Assembly (NCBI RefSeq): GCF_021347895.1
Contig: NC_067125.1
Location: 4,916,268 to 4,980,267 of the forward strand
Reading direction: 5' to 3'
From: Acanthochromis polyacanthus
Taxonomy: Eukaryota; Chordata; Actinopteri; Pomacentridae
Length of the DNA: 64,000 nucleotides
Below, in pieces: positions 11,680 to 22,932 of this stretch; within the stretch, counting starts at the first letter, position 1; the number at the start of each line of letters is the position of its first letter. Both the position numbers and the translations under genes were made by a program. The notes under the pieces were generated by a model. That model was not told the origin of the DNA. It searched no databases and saw nothing but the letters and a program-made list of their open reading frames with translations.

Positions 11680-14501
11680 GCAATGCCGATGGAGTAACAA
11701 GGGAAACAATAGCTGCTGTGTCTGAACTGTAACACCTGAGAAAAGCAGGTTAGAATCTGTGTGACTTAAAAACACTTTATAGTGAAAGCAGTGAAGGAAA
11801 ATTACAGCAAATTTAAAGATGCTTTTTAGTTAATTTATGGAATTTCTGTATTTAGCAGCAACTAAGCACTCAGTACAGGCAGCTTTTAAATTCTTGTCAC
11901 TCTAAGTGTAAGTGATTACTTATTTTGTTAGTCTAATCTACGAGCTCAGTACATACACAGCAGCACCGTCACTGTGTTTCCTGTACAGATTTATTGTCTG
12001 AAGTACAAACTACGAAGGTGGATCATGTATTTATATGAGCTTCCCCAAAGGCTTTAATGAGGTCTAATCTATCTGTCATCTCTCCAGCCTGCTGTTTCCA
12101 CATGCTGTGGTCATTAATGAACTTTTATTATTTCTTCCTCTCAGGTTGAAGACGGTGTTGATTGCTCAGGCTGAGGCGGAGAAGATCAGGAAGATCGGTG
12201 AGGCGGAGGCTTCTTCCATCGAAGCCGTGGGGAAGGCGGAGGCTGAGAAGATGAGGCTGAAGGCGGAGGCTTACCAGCAGTACGGAGATGCGGCTAAGAC
12301 TGCTCTGGTCCTGGAGGCTCTGCCAAAGGTAACGGACAGATACTGGTGATGCTCATCCAGCTGATTTATTCACAGGAAGCTTCAGTTCGAGTCGACTTGT
12401 GTTTTCAAGCATAACATTCAACACAGCATGCAGTAACATGCTTGCTAAAAGGTATTTTAGTTTTGTTTTCACGTGAATTAAAACAGGAATTTATCATGAC
12501 TGCAGCTGTTAGTTGAGAACATTGGTACTACTCTTATATTTGTCTCATATTTATCTGTATTGTTTGTTAATTTTGCAAAAAGTCTGGAAAACACTTTCCT
12601 GACTGGGTCTAAATGTAATAAATCTGCCTTTATGGATCTAAATTTATGATTTATACTGTTTGTTTAATCCCTCATGAGTACCAAAAAATCTCTATAATCT
12701 CATTAACAAAATCAAAACATGTCTACATTCTGCAGGTATTTTTCTTTCCTGTAGTGTAATGAGTCACATGATTACATAATATGAAAGATTCAGATTATTT
12801 CTAACTCTTCGCCGTGTGTTCGCAGATCGCTGGTAAAGTGGCAGCACCTTTATCCAGAACCAATGAGATCGTCATTCTGAGCGGGGAGCAGAACCGAGTG
12901 ACCGGAGAGGTGAACCGCCTGCTGGCTGAACTTCCTGTCTCTGTCAACGCTCTCACTGGAGTGGATTTGACGAAGGTAATCTTCTTCATAACATTCATTT
13001 ATAAGAGTCTAAATGTAGTATTTGGGTTACTAAGCGTCATATGAATAAAAAAAATAAAGTATTTTTTGATGTGATTTTCAATTCATGCTTTTGGACGAGG
13101 TTGGGAGACATCTGACTGAGATATCGTGTCTTTTAGTTCCACGTTAACTTGTTTTCTGTCAGACATTTGATTAAGACAAGTTGACTCGAGGCTCCAGTGG
13201 TTCGGGTGCTTACCACATGCGCACAAAGCAGTTAATCAATTCTACACATAATTAATTGCAATCAGCAAACGGTGAAGGCTACAGTTTGGGATGTACAATA
13301 AACAGTCAATGGTTTTTTAAATTCATAGCATCCTTATTATGCTCCAACACATTTCAATTTTTTACAGTGACTACAATAACCAAAAATATTCTTTGAGATT
13401 TTATTATTATTATTATTATTTTTATTTTTAATTTGATTAAGACTCTCTCTAAGCAAAGTTCTGAACCACAAAGTGAGATTAGTGGGTTAGCGAAGTACAT
13501 TGAGCCTAAAGTCAGAATTTTTAGGATCACAAAGGATGCTCTCTTTTGATCTCCATGGTAACTGATGATGTGGAGCTAGATCTCCATGGTAACCGATGAT
13601 GTGGCGCTAGATCTCCATGGTAACCGATGATGTGGCGCTAGATCTCCATGGTAACTGATGCTGTGGCGCTAGATCTCCATGGTAACTGATGCTGTGGAGC
13701 TAGATCTCCATGGTAACTGATGTTGTGGAGCTAGATCTCAATGGTAACCGATGCTGTGGCGTTAGAGCTCCATGGTAACTGATGCTGTGGAGCTAGATCT
13801 CAATGGTAACCGATGCTGTGGAGCTAGATCTCCATGGTAACCGATGTTTTGGAGCTAGATCTCCATGGTAACTGATGTTGTGGAGCAGATTGTGTTCAGA
13901 GTTTCGGATTTAAATGCTCTCTAGGAAGCGTCATCCTTCAATTAAATTGTTTTGTGACAATTATTTATGAGCGATACAGATTCTCAGCGGACGGAAAATG
14001 TTTTATCTGTAACCCTGTTGAGTTATGCGTTAATAAAACCGCTGAATGAGGCGTGTAGTTATGGTATCGTATCACACACTGGGTGCATCACGTTGCCATG
14101 GGAACTGACATAATTCATTGATGATGCAGAAATCGTGTGAATATGTTTTTTATGTTTGGTCAGTAACATTAATTTCACTTTGATTTGTCCACAAATTAAA
14201 GTGATTTCCTTCATTATGGGACAATGTGAGGCTGCTCTTTAAATGTAATGTAAAAACAGTGAAATGTCTCTTTAAGTGGGACCTCGATAATCTGTGGTCG
14301 TCTGTGTCGTGCTGGATTTTGACTTTTTGTTTGAGTATAAAAGAAGCTGAAACCAGCCGTTTATCTGTCTGGAAAACCAGTGAAAGTGAAAAATGTGGGT
14401 CATGGAGGCGCTCCATCTTATTTCTGAGTTTCAGTGCCAGGCTGAATAATCTGTCCTTTCTCCAACAGCTCCCTTTGCTGCAGAAGATTTCCAGTTCTTA
14501 A
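29..14501 (+). CDS. flot2: Flotillin-2, complete, 11 exons, 426 aa
   Basis: Scaffold protein of lipid-raft microdomains at the plasma membrane and endosomes, which hetero-oligomerises with flotillin-1. Exons: 29-77, 1869-1950, 3838-3928, 4639-4762, 5158-5276, 8339-8452, 8546-8665, 10443-10657, 12145-12328, 12826-12975, 14469-14501. All junctions are GT-AG and in phase. The product is 426 aa; vertebrate flotillin-2 is about 428. The start MGNC is diagnostic: Gly2 is the myristoylation site and Cys4, Cys19 and Cys20 match the palmitoylated cysteines. The SPFH/PHB domain covers roughly residues 1-190. The flotillin coiled coil, rich in EAE/KAEA repeats, covers roughly 190-360. The last exon encodes only the ten C-terminal residues and the stop. 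Only 28 bases of 5' UTR lie in the window, so the promoter is outside. Teleosts often have two flot2 paralogues; I cannot tell which this is. Confidence 0.96.
78..5157 (+). other. flot2 introns 1-4, no other gene
   Basis: The introns of about 1.8, 1.9, 0.7 and 0.4 kb between the first five exons are AT-rich. I see no coding exon, RNA gene or clear transposon in them. Short reading frames here have no family signature and ignore the splice sites. Confidence 0.5.
5530..6060. mobile_element. TTAA-type (piggyBac-like) non-autonomous element in flot2 intron 5
   Basis: A 531-bp element with terminal inverted repeats: the left end reads CCCTTTAAGCTTCAGT and the right end is its mirror, ACTGAAGCTTAAAGGG. 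The right flank is TTAA; the left flank reads TTTAAA, so the left TTAA copy appears altered. CCC...GGG ends with TTAA duplication are typical of the piggyBac superfamily. Just inside the left end is a perfect 16-bp palindrome, GTACCGCCGGCGGTAC. No transposase is encoded. Confidence 0.7.
6518..6560 (-). repeat. LINE 3'-end remnant
   Basis: The stretch 'agataagataag...ctttattaatccc' reads, on the minus strand, like the 3' tail of a fish LINE: GGGATTAATAAAG followed by a short tandem tail. A related piece is near 37955. This is a short remnant and the family is uncertain. Confidence 0.35.
6895..7112. repeat. hAT-like end fragment plus a local repeat module
   Basis: 6897-6960 begins with gggtgtcaaacg and a GC-rich 'gggccaaaaccgggccgcc' stretch, resembling the end of a common fish hAT-type element. 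7014-7112 is a module of about 95 bp that recurs at 10228-10330 and, more diverged, at 11812-11910. Confidence 0.5.
7210..7714 (+). pseudogene. L1-type LINE ORF1 fragment (coiled-coil protein)
   Basis: An open frame of 158 codons (7238-7714) starting MSRNTRSKTM, dominated by a heptad-rich coiled coil (residues about 35-125) ending in a 'DVLERWSAAANEVLLDTLKG' stretch. This layout, with 'LE.W...A...L...L..Q..L' just before the RNA-recognition domain, is that of ORF1 proteins of fish L1-like LINEs. The RRM and C-terminal domains are missing: the frame leaves the family after about residue 140 and runs into unrelated sequence. No reverse transcriptase is present. It sits in flot2 intron 5 and is a dead fragment. 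The family assignment is from pattern recognition only. Confidence 0.55.
7960..8125 (+). repeat. LINE 3'-end remnant with ATTCT tail
   Basis: The sequence 'gttgtacaatgacaagaaagacattctgttctattctgttctgttcta' is the typical 3' end of a fish L2-like LINE, with an ATTCT-type pentanucleotide tail (8090-8125). Confidence 0.45.
10092..10400. repeat. Intron repeat, left copy
   Basis: About 300 bp ending just before flot2 exon 8. It is repeated, diverged but colinear, at 11693-11970 upstream of exon 9; both run from 'aacaaggga' through 'ttagaatctgtgt' and 'gaaggaaaattacagcaaa' to 'tttgttagtctaatctac'. Exon 8 itself is not duplicated. Confidence 0.65.
11390..11690 (+). repeat. RTE-like LINE 3' end with (ACAG)n tail
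   Basis: A segment with 'ttctgaccttccctgaaaat' and 'tttttgagtgatggtgctaa' followed by about 16 units of ACAG (11611-11678). Fish RTE-type elements end this way. The tail is a perfect tetranucleotide microsatellite and is likely length-polymorphic. It lies in flot2 intron 8. Confidence 0.55.
11693..11970. repeat. Intron repeat, right copy
   Basis: The diverged partner of 10092-10400, in flot2 intron 8. It follows the ACAG tail directly. Confidence 0.6.
13545..13890. repeat. 31-bp minisatellite, about 11 copies
   Basis: Tandem array in the last flot2 intron, period 31 bp. Each unit contains 'agatctccatggtaac' followed by 'gatg.tgtgg.gcta'. Units differ at a few positions (actgatg or accgatg, gagcta or gcgcta). 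Two 6-bp palindromes, AGATCT and CCATGG, recur in most units. Confidence 0.9.
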
Positions 14502-16230
14502 GCCTGAAAACCGAAGACTCCACATGACTCCAGTCTCTGTTGTATGCACTCTCATAGACTGCCTTTAATACACTTGAAGATTTTTGTTGTTTTATACGTA
14601 TACTCTGTATATGAAGTGAATTTTGGAAACCTCTGGTGCCTTACTTTATACAGGACCAGAATATCTGCATGCACTGCTGCTCATTTGATGTTTTTTTTTG
14701 TTTGTTCATGGGAATAATTTGTGTTTTAATTTATTTCTTGTATTTATTGGCTTGTTTGTATGAAATATCAGTGAGGAGGAGACTTGTGATTTACGACCTG
14801 CTGATTCTCACCCAGGTTCTATTTGTTTATACTCTTACATTCTGTGGTTGCTTTACACTGGAGCTCTGCTTTTTCATACAAGAATGCAGTTGTCACTTTT
14901 TGCACTGTGTTGCAGGCCTTTTAAGTTAATTACCTCTTAATTGTTAGACACATCAGAATCCTTTCTCTGTGCGGTACGTGTCGTATTTTTACCAATCAAA
15001 CATCGCTTTACGTCTCTGTAGTTGATTTTCTGTGAAACAAAGGTGCTCTAAATTGTGAAAGAAGCCCCTGTCATTGTGCAAATCTCAACCTTAAACTTTT
15101 CGTACTCTTTTTTTTTTTGTCGTCCCCGCTAAAAAGAGTTTCTATCCTCCACAAACTGCTGATATCAAGCATGAAGCATTTTTATTTTTGTTTATACACT
15201 AACAGGAAAACGGGTAGCAAAATTCTGATCTCGTGCTGATGTGGTTAGCTTGTAATGTGGTCCTTTAATATATTTAGTGTGGATTTTAATGTGAAATATT
15301 CATAGTTTGGGCCTTTATTAAGAGTGGGGAAAAAATGGGTTGTGTTTTAAAAAAAGAGAAAAAAAATCACAAGAAATTGTAAAAAAATGACTGGCTTAGA
15401 GCTGTAAGAAATATGTTTATACTGTGGAAAACGATTAATGTGAATAGATTTAGTAGATTTTGAAAATGAAGGGTCAAACAGCGATGCCAAATAGAATAGA
15501 CGGTGTGTTGATTTTTGCCGTATCAGAAGGAAGAACTGAGGTTACCTGCATCTGAACCACTGTTTAATTTAACACTACGATGACCTGTAGACACTAAGCC
15601 ATGTTCAACAGTGTGTCAGCAAACCAAACTTTTTAGGGAAACACACTTTCAGTTCCATGTTTGTATATATCTGCACTGATTACTTTTATTAACTGTGACA
15701 TCAGATATACGGTGATGTTTTAGGAGAATAACTTATACAGTAATGTTATATCTATTTTAAACAGTGATATTGCTGTTTGTAATTGTCACAAGGCTTTGTA
15801 GCTTCGGGGTCAAATCTAGCGCTGCGGGATGCAGAATCCGTCCGAAAGGAACCGTAGATTATCGAGTTGAGCAGGTTGAACTCCGCCATGAGATATATTT
15901 CCATCCACTTCCATAAAACCGTCCTCTCAATACTGTACAGAGCTGCACTCACCCGCTACACATCTGGACTGACAGTGAGGAAACTCTTTGCTAGTTTGAC
16001 TGAACAAACAGTCACTCTGAATTTACTGACAGGATTTACAGACAACTGTTATTAGAATTGCTGTTAATGTTTGTTTCTGCGTGTCGATCACTCGTCCTCA
16101 TTCTCTGTACACCGTTCGTCTCTAATGGCTATGAGTTCCTGTGTGCTCTTGCTGCATGTCATCCATCTGTATGCAGAATAATCTGCTCACTCTGAACTAA
16201 CGGTCATTCTAATAAATCAAATTGCCATAA
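14502..16230 (+). other. flot2: flot2 3' UTR
   Basis: AT-rich sequence without reading frames after the flot2 stop. A good AATAAA at 16211-16216 gives a 3' UTR of about 1.7 kb. Reading frames within it have no family resemblance. Confidence 0.6.
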
Positions 16231-16430
16231 TTTATGCTCTCTTTTTTTCCCCCATGTCTTATCCTGCAAATTAGTGATCATGAATTACTGTCACGTCCAT
16301 AAATATTTGGAGACAGTTTTCAGTGTTTTGATTCCATACATGACAACAGTGGATTTTATTTTATTTTTTCTGGTGTCGATTTAACATAAAACGATCAAGA
16401 TGTGCTTTAAGTGCAGACTTTCAGCTTTAA

Positions 16431-16958
16431 CCCTCGTGTCGTCCTGCAGGTCAAAATTGATCAGTTTTTTCAGTTTAAAAATGTGAAAAAAAATACATTT
16501 TCACAGTGAAACTTCTGATGTCCACATTTTTGGGAAGTTTTTGAACATTTTTTGATGGAAAAAAAGAAAGTTTCTTAAGAACATTCACAAAAAATCAACC
16601 AAAATCCAGTGAATTTCACTGGATTTTGGTTGATTTTTTTTGGTGAATGTTCTTAAAGAAAATATTACAAGTTTCACTTATATATATGGAATCATTTTAG
16701 ATATTTTTAGTATTTTTTAGACAATTTTTAAACATTTTTTGAAAATATTTACAAAAATTTTCTTGCCAAATTTGGGGGATTTTTTTTAAAATAAAACTTT
16801 TAAGGGAAAGTTTTAAGGAGTTATTGGAATTGGAATTTTCTTCCTAGAGGTTTTGCTAATTTTCTGAAAGTTTGGGAATTTTTTAGCTGAATTTTTGGAT
16901 TTTTTTTGGACAAGAAAACAGTATTTTTTGGTGCCCGTAAATGAGGACAACAGGAGGG
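16431..16958. mobile_element. TTAA-flanked palindromic MITE, copy 1
   Basis: A 528-bp element flanked by TTAA on both sides (16427-16430 and 16959-16962), starting CCCTCGTGTCGTCC and ending GGACAACAGGAGGG. CCC...GGG ends with TTAA target sites indicate a piggyBac-like non-autonomous element. The centre (about 16571-16662) is a long near-perfect hairpin built on CAACCAAAATCCAGTGAA and its complement. Related copies lie at 49683, 50799 and 59388. Confidence 0.8.
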
Positions 16959-16962
16959 TTAA

Positions 16963-17640
16963 TTATTTGCTATTTTTTAATCCTTAATATACATAGATTT
17001 AAATACAAACAATAACAAACATGTAAAAATGCAGATTTTTACACAGGTATTGTACAATTTGTCTTTTAACAGTCAAGGTGTAAATATATAATTTTCCCTG
17101 TGATCTTAACTGTAATTTAACATCTTTTTTAATATCTTGCTGAAGGCAGGACACCAGTTGCAGTTGTCTCTATAAAGTACTGAAGTTTATCATGTGGTGG
17201 AGAAACCTAAGATATGATTATTTTGCCTCTGCTTCCGATATCCAGCGTCTATCGGGTGTAGAAAAGTCATTTAAGAAATGCAGCTTGTTTGTAAACTAAG
17301 ACGAGGCACTACAGGCAAAAACATTGTTTTAGTACGTTGGTCATAAGACGCTTCCAATCTTTAAGGTTAGTCTCACTTAGAACATTCAGAATTGGAGACT
17401 TCCAGGTTCTTGAAGTACATAGAGGTGGGTCCAGATTTATCATTTTTAATGCACTTTTTCCATCATTTCTGAGTCTCAGAACTTCACCAGTACAGCAGAT
17501 AGGCACATGACATTTTTGGAGGAAAAACACATCTGAGTTCTGGGAAAAACTGACACTAAAATACCTTTAAAAAAGTTGTAAAATTAACAAGTCACATAGT
17601 GAAAAATCTGTTTCAAAAACCCATAACATCCCATTTATTG
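16963..17640. other. Intergenic, nothing recognised
   Basis: AT-rich spacer between the MITE and the fam222b promoter region. I see no gene, RNA or clear repeat. Confidence 0.5.
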
Positions 17641-17834
17641 GAATTTCTGGACAGGCGTTCACCGTCGATACCTACAAGGGGTCCTCTCTTTGCGCATGCC
17701 CGACAGATGTTGCTGCCGTAACCAGACAGCAGCACGGAGGAGCAACACACCGGGGATGGTCTCTTCATTTTTTAATCGAAACCAACGTTGTATCTCCACA
17801 AAATGAAGCTTCCGTACTCCTAGATTCGTGAGGA
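17641..17834 (+). promoter_or_regulatory. fam222b: Probable fam222b promoter and non-coding exon 1
   Basis: A locally CpG-richer stretch with TTTGCGCATGCCCG (17690-17703), close to the NRF1-type GCGCATGC core, followed by untranslated sequence that ends at a strong donor (GTAAGTAT from 17835). It lies on the same strand about 2.8 kb upstream of the first coding exon. The exon boundary is inferred from the splice signal only; the transcription start is not determined. Confidence 0.4.
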
Positions 17835-18764
17835 GTAAGTATCATCCGGCTCCATTTGACCTCGCTTCGGCGGGTTCCGTCAGTGAGAAGCTAAAGTTTG
17901 CTAACCAGCTGGCCTGCTCACCATCAGCACAAAGAAGCTCCTTATTTATTGTGGTGCTTCACTCGAGATAACCTCTCTGAAACGGCGTCATTTCATCTGT
18001 TTTGGTGCCCGTTAAAGAAGCCGGGTGGCTCTGCGGGGCGGCTCGGTTTCTGGAACAGTCCGGCTCCGTTTATTAATTCGATCCTGACGTTAGCTAGCTG
18101 TTTGGGACTACAGCAGATTAAGGCTGGATTGCTAGACAGATGGCTAACGTTACCTAGCTACAGGCTGTCTGTCTGAAAGTTCACCTTCCCCGCTGTAAGA
18201 CGCTTTTTTTAAATATGTGTGTTCAGAGATCTGGGAGCGATGTCAGAGCTCCACAAAGTTAGCGTGGCCTGTGTTTGAAAGGCCACATTATTGAGTGTGA
18301 TTTAACGAGGATCTCTGCTTCCTTTCTCCTTCAAACTGTCACTCCTGCGTCCTGCTGAATTTATGTTCACATAAACACTGATCTAGGAACCTGCAGGAAA
18401 TCCAGCCGTGAAGATTGAACCTCTGTAAAGTCAGACTCAACTGTTTGAACAGTGGAAGTGAACAAGTGATGAATCACAGACTGTCTGCGAATGAATGATG
18501 AATCTGCAATTACTGAATCACTGAAACATCCCTGCAGCGTCCCTTCAGCAGAGGAAATGAAATGATTCAGTGTGTAAATAGGAAAGTCTGAGGATAGATA
18601 TTACACAGTGTATCTGAGCCAGGGATGAGGTAAACTCTTATATCAGTGATTTTTACAAATTCATGGTGGCCTTATCAGACTCAGCTTTTGCTGTCATTCT
18701 AACCGTGTGACGTGATAAGAACAGTTTCACAGGTCTGGGTTCATAGTTTGAGATTTAAAAATAT

Positions 18765-18990
18765 AGATATGTATGTATACTACTGTCAAAAGTTTGGGGT
18801 AACTCGGACAATTTCAGACTTTTATCCATGTACTAACATAACTGCACAAGGGTTTTCTAGTCATCAACGACCTTTTCAACACCATTAGCTAACATAGACA
18901 TAAAGCTAAGGTAAGCATGGAATTTGACATGAAACTGAGATGAACATAAAACTAAGGTAAACGATAAATAAAACCTATGTAAAATATTGC
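18765..18990. repeat. DNA-transposon remnant (Tc1-like end)
   Basis: 'tactgtcaaaagtttggggt' and 'gcacaagggttttctagtcatcaa' are typical of a common fish Tc1/mariner-like non-autonomous element. A related piece is at 52250-52450. It lies in fam222b intron 1. Confidence 0.5.
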
Positions 18991-20648
18991 ACAATGTCCA
19001 GGAGCAGCAGCAGCTTTAAGACGATCAGTGCAGCGATGAAGAGAAGCACCGACATCTGTGAGCTCCAACAGTTATTGTGTGAAAGTCACACTTTTGATAT
19101 CGTCTCATGAGGAAATTCTCCATCACATGTTTTAACAATAAATATTGCCCTTTTCTAAAATTATGCCGCAAATCAAATCACAGCGTCTTTTAGAAAAATT
19201 GCAGTCAGATGTTTTCTTAAAGCATCAGCCTTAAGGAGATGGAAATCTACAGTAGGGCTAAAACAAATGATTATGGCCGTTGTCCATTGATCTGCGGCTA
19301 TTTTGTTGACTGTTTCTTCTGTTTACAATCTGTTTGCCTCACTGTCAGACTGAACCATTTGGGTAAAATCTCTAAATGTGATTTAATATGCTTTTATAAA
19401 GCCAAGCTTCAGTTCATATTTACTACTTTTAAAGCATTTGTTGCAGCATTTCCACATGACACGGCATCAAAAGCTGAATTGTCACACGAGAAGACGTCGT
19501 GAATTTGTCAAATTATTGCCATGACAGTTTAAGCCCTGGGTCAGATGGAGCCTTTGAGATTTGCTAACTGCTTTATTTCAAATTTCACTTTGAAGACTAA
19601 TAACTGTTCAGCCATAACTCACTGCATGGAGCAGACTGGAGGGATTTTCCTGTTGGCTAACGTTAAGCTGGTGGTTTCTATGGGACTATAAACGGAGTCA
19701 CAGAAAGACTGAATTTTATCATGAAAATCACAAAGAAGTCGTATTTAATGTCGATTATTCATGCTTGATTCCTAAATTCCCTGCTAAAGGGATCCAGGAC
19801 AGTGGGTTAGTAACATCTCCAACCGAATCACAACTGTTTAAAGCAAAAACACGAAACCGTCCCCAGTTACAGCCTCTTAGGTTGTGATGACTTGTGTTAC
19901 AGTTGACTGAATGTCTGAGCTTTGAGTGAAATAAGGATTGCAACAGGAACTTGTCACTATTTCAACACATTTTGGTGATTGTATGATTGAGGAGAAATGA
20001 CGCGAAACATTTGTTTTACATGTGAAAATGGTGTCAGCTGGCTAACGGTGACTCTGTTTTCTAATTCCAAGTCTGACCAATAAATACATTTTCTTATGGC
20101 TTGCTCACACTATTTTGCAGATTCGTCGCTGATTTTCAGACGTCGATTCATCGCTTGTTCACTGCCACTGATGAAATCCATCCGTAAATTTGAAGGTTTT
20201 GCTCATATTAATAAGCAGGAATTGGACAAACCTTTTGGCTTTTCTGTATTAAATGCATCGGGATTCTAGCCCAGTTTTTCCGTTTTGATTTGGGCGTAAG
20301 TTTTCTGACCTTATAAACATGCTCAGTTGAAGAAATTGAGCTTTTTGTGCTCTGCTGTTGGCTCAGTCTCTTGAGTTTGGAGAAGATGGCTGGTTGGCTT
20401 CCAGCTCGCCATCATGCTGCGAGTATGTGCCGCTTTGTTCAAGGACAAAAAAAAACAAGCTTTTTCCATCTCGGCTGCAGTGTGTACACAGCCAGCTTTT
20501 ACACAACCATGATGTCACTTTATTACAAGCTGCCATTTGCAAAAGGTCAAAGTGAACTGGATGTGAAAATCGGCGACAGCAGAAGTCATTTCACACCACT
20601 GTAAGTGTCTGTCAGCGGCTGACTTGCACCTGCTCTGTTTGTCTCCAG
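18991..20648 (+). other. fam222b intron 1, nothing recognised
   Basis: Rest of the probable first intron. Short reading frames such as 20347-20604 show no family resemblance and no coding context. Confidence 0.45.
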
Positions 20649-20649
20649 T

Positions 20650-20766
20650 ATGGTGAGGACTGGAGAAGGCGTCCCATGCTGCATTAGTGGAACAGTGACA
20701 TGCTGGCCTGTCTGCCGGCATCAGGTGACCCAACCATCAGACGACTTCTTTCCCGTACGCAGATGA
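20650..20766 (+). promoter_or_regulatory. fam222b: Upstream ORF overlapping the fam222b start
   Basis: If the exon begins at 20649, after the CTCCAG acceptor, the first ATG of the exon is at 20650. It is out of frame with the main start at 20700 and runs 38 codons to TGA at 20764-20766, so it overlaps the true start. Overlapping uORFs usually lower translation of the main frame. This depends on the predicted acceptor. Confidence 0.4.
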
Positions 20767-22885
20767 ACACTGGACTTCAGAAATGTGAGTGCTCTCCTCC
20801 AACATGCTGCGGTTCTATTTCCTTTGAGTTAATATATTAATGAGCATTAGGCATCAGCCTGTGTGTTGATCACGCAGTTTAATGCACACTTTGAGGTTTC
20901 CAGGATCATTAACCGTCATGTGCGAAGATTTACGTGCCTCCAAAGTGTTACTGTGCAACATGAGGTCATTATTAGACCATAGAAACCCTGCTGTGGAGAA
21001 ACGTGATGATGCTTCTTTGTAAAGAGTAAACTACAGGAAAAAAGACATAACTATTAAAATTTACAGATAGAGTCAAATTCCATACCGCACAAATCATGTT
21101 CAAAGCTAAAAATAATGTTTTACCCCAAAATTTACGAGGGCTGGACCCGAATATCCGAATATTCGTTTGTCCGACGTGACCGGGTGGAAAGAATATGCAG
21201 CGTTACTGTCTTCCCTCCGCCTTCGGCCCACATCGGCTCATCTCGTCCTGTGACCACATAAACATATACACATATGTCGATGTGATCACGCCCTCCTCCC
21301 CCAAGACAAAAATAGGAATATTCGGAGCTTGTCTCTTCCCTTCGCCTTCGGCTCATCCCGTCATGTTCGGCTCATCTCAGCTCCTCCATTCGTGTTTCTT
21401 ACCTCCACCTGAATGTCCGGGTTGCTGCCGACTCTGACGTCACGCTTCACTTCGTTGCATAAACACAAGACAAGATGCTGAAGACCTCCACTCTTTGGGA
21501 ATTCTTCAGTTTAACTGAAGACAAAACGAGGGCAAAATTTGGACCCGGGAGACCAGACGAACAGATCCGAATATTCGGGCCGTCTCCGCCACAAGCCCCG
21601 CCCCCCGTCGGACTTTACAGGGCAGAACGAATATTCGGATATTCGTCTTTAATGGGACCCAAATATTCAGAGGCCAGAAACCAGTATTCGGGCCAGCCCT
21701 AATAATTTGTTTTATTTATTTATGCATATTGTTAGTTGGGTCTTTTCTTTCGTTGTGTTTTGCTGTTGTTAGGTCCTTTTGTGTGAATGTAAACGGACAT
21801 ATTGGTGTATATTTATTCTAAATCATGCACACTATTATTATTATTATTATTGTTTCTAAATGGTAGTATTTTGAAGAAGCAGAATTTTGGTGGGATTAGA
21901 CCAGCTTTGACTTCTTCCTGCTCCTTTTTGAGCCACTTACTCGTTTTCTTTTTATGTTGAAATGTTCAAAAACAAACAAAAAAAGTCCAAATCAAATGCC
22001 AGCTTCTTGCTTCGCTAATGCTCATTATTAATCACACCGTGCATTTGTTGCTGAACATTGAAGGAGGGGATGTGAGGTTTTGTTGCCATGTTTGCTGCAA
22101 TGACTGCAGGATTTGTGAGGAGTCTGAAGCAGATGGAGCTCCTGCTGAAGGACACACAGTCACACAGTGTAGCGTTACAGCACATCTCAGTGAAGTAGCT
22201 GTGAGTTAATGTGAAATCCCAGTCAGTGCTGGTTGTCTGACGCTCTCTATCTTGCAGGGGAAACTACACAGAAGATGAGATCTGCCAGCTGTCCAACCCC
22301 AGCAGAGTTGGATGCCTATGCTAAGAAAGTTGCCAACAATCCTTTGACCATCCAGATCTTCCCCAACAGTGTCAAAGTACCTCAGAGGAAGCACATTCGC
22401 CGCACAGTCAACGGGCTTGACACCTCGTCGTCCAGCCAGCGCCACAGTCCTTACCCGTCTCAGGTCAGCGCCAGTGGAGGCCTGCTGGCCGTCCTCCGTG
22501 CGCCTGCCAAAGGCGTCATCAAACAGTCAGACGGTAGCCGCGCTCGACAGCTGCACAAGGCAGTCATGAACTCTCACAGCGGGCCGTACGCCACTCAAAG
22601 CACTTTAAACCTTCCTCAGCCTGCTCCTCACCTGCAGGGTCCACCTCAGCCTGCAGCCCAGAAGCAGGGAATGGTTCACCCACAGGCGCTAAAGCAGCAG
22701 AGTATAACTCACCCAATGGCTTTACAGCAGCCTCATCCACAGGCTCTACAACAAAGAAACATGGCTCACCCACAAGCTCTGCAGCGGCAGCAGAGCCTGA
22801 CACAGGTTCAGACCTCGCAGCAGCAGAGATTGGCTCATCCACAAGGAGTCCAGAGGCAGCAGAGTCTGCCACACAGCCAGGCTCT

Positions 22886-22932
<47 letters not shown>

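Noticed and set aside
13545..13890. Regular repeats that might suggest a CRISPR-like array
   Set aside because: The 31-bp units are directly adjacent with no unique spacers, in a fish intron; it is a minisatellite.
16231..17640. Searched by eye for miR-144/451-like hairpins expected near flot2-fam222b in vertebrates
   Set aside because: No matching mature sequence was seen between the two genes; the hairpin at 16571-16662 belongs to a MITE.
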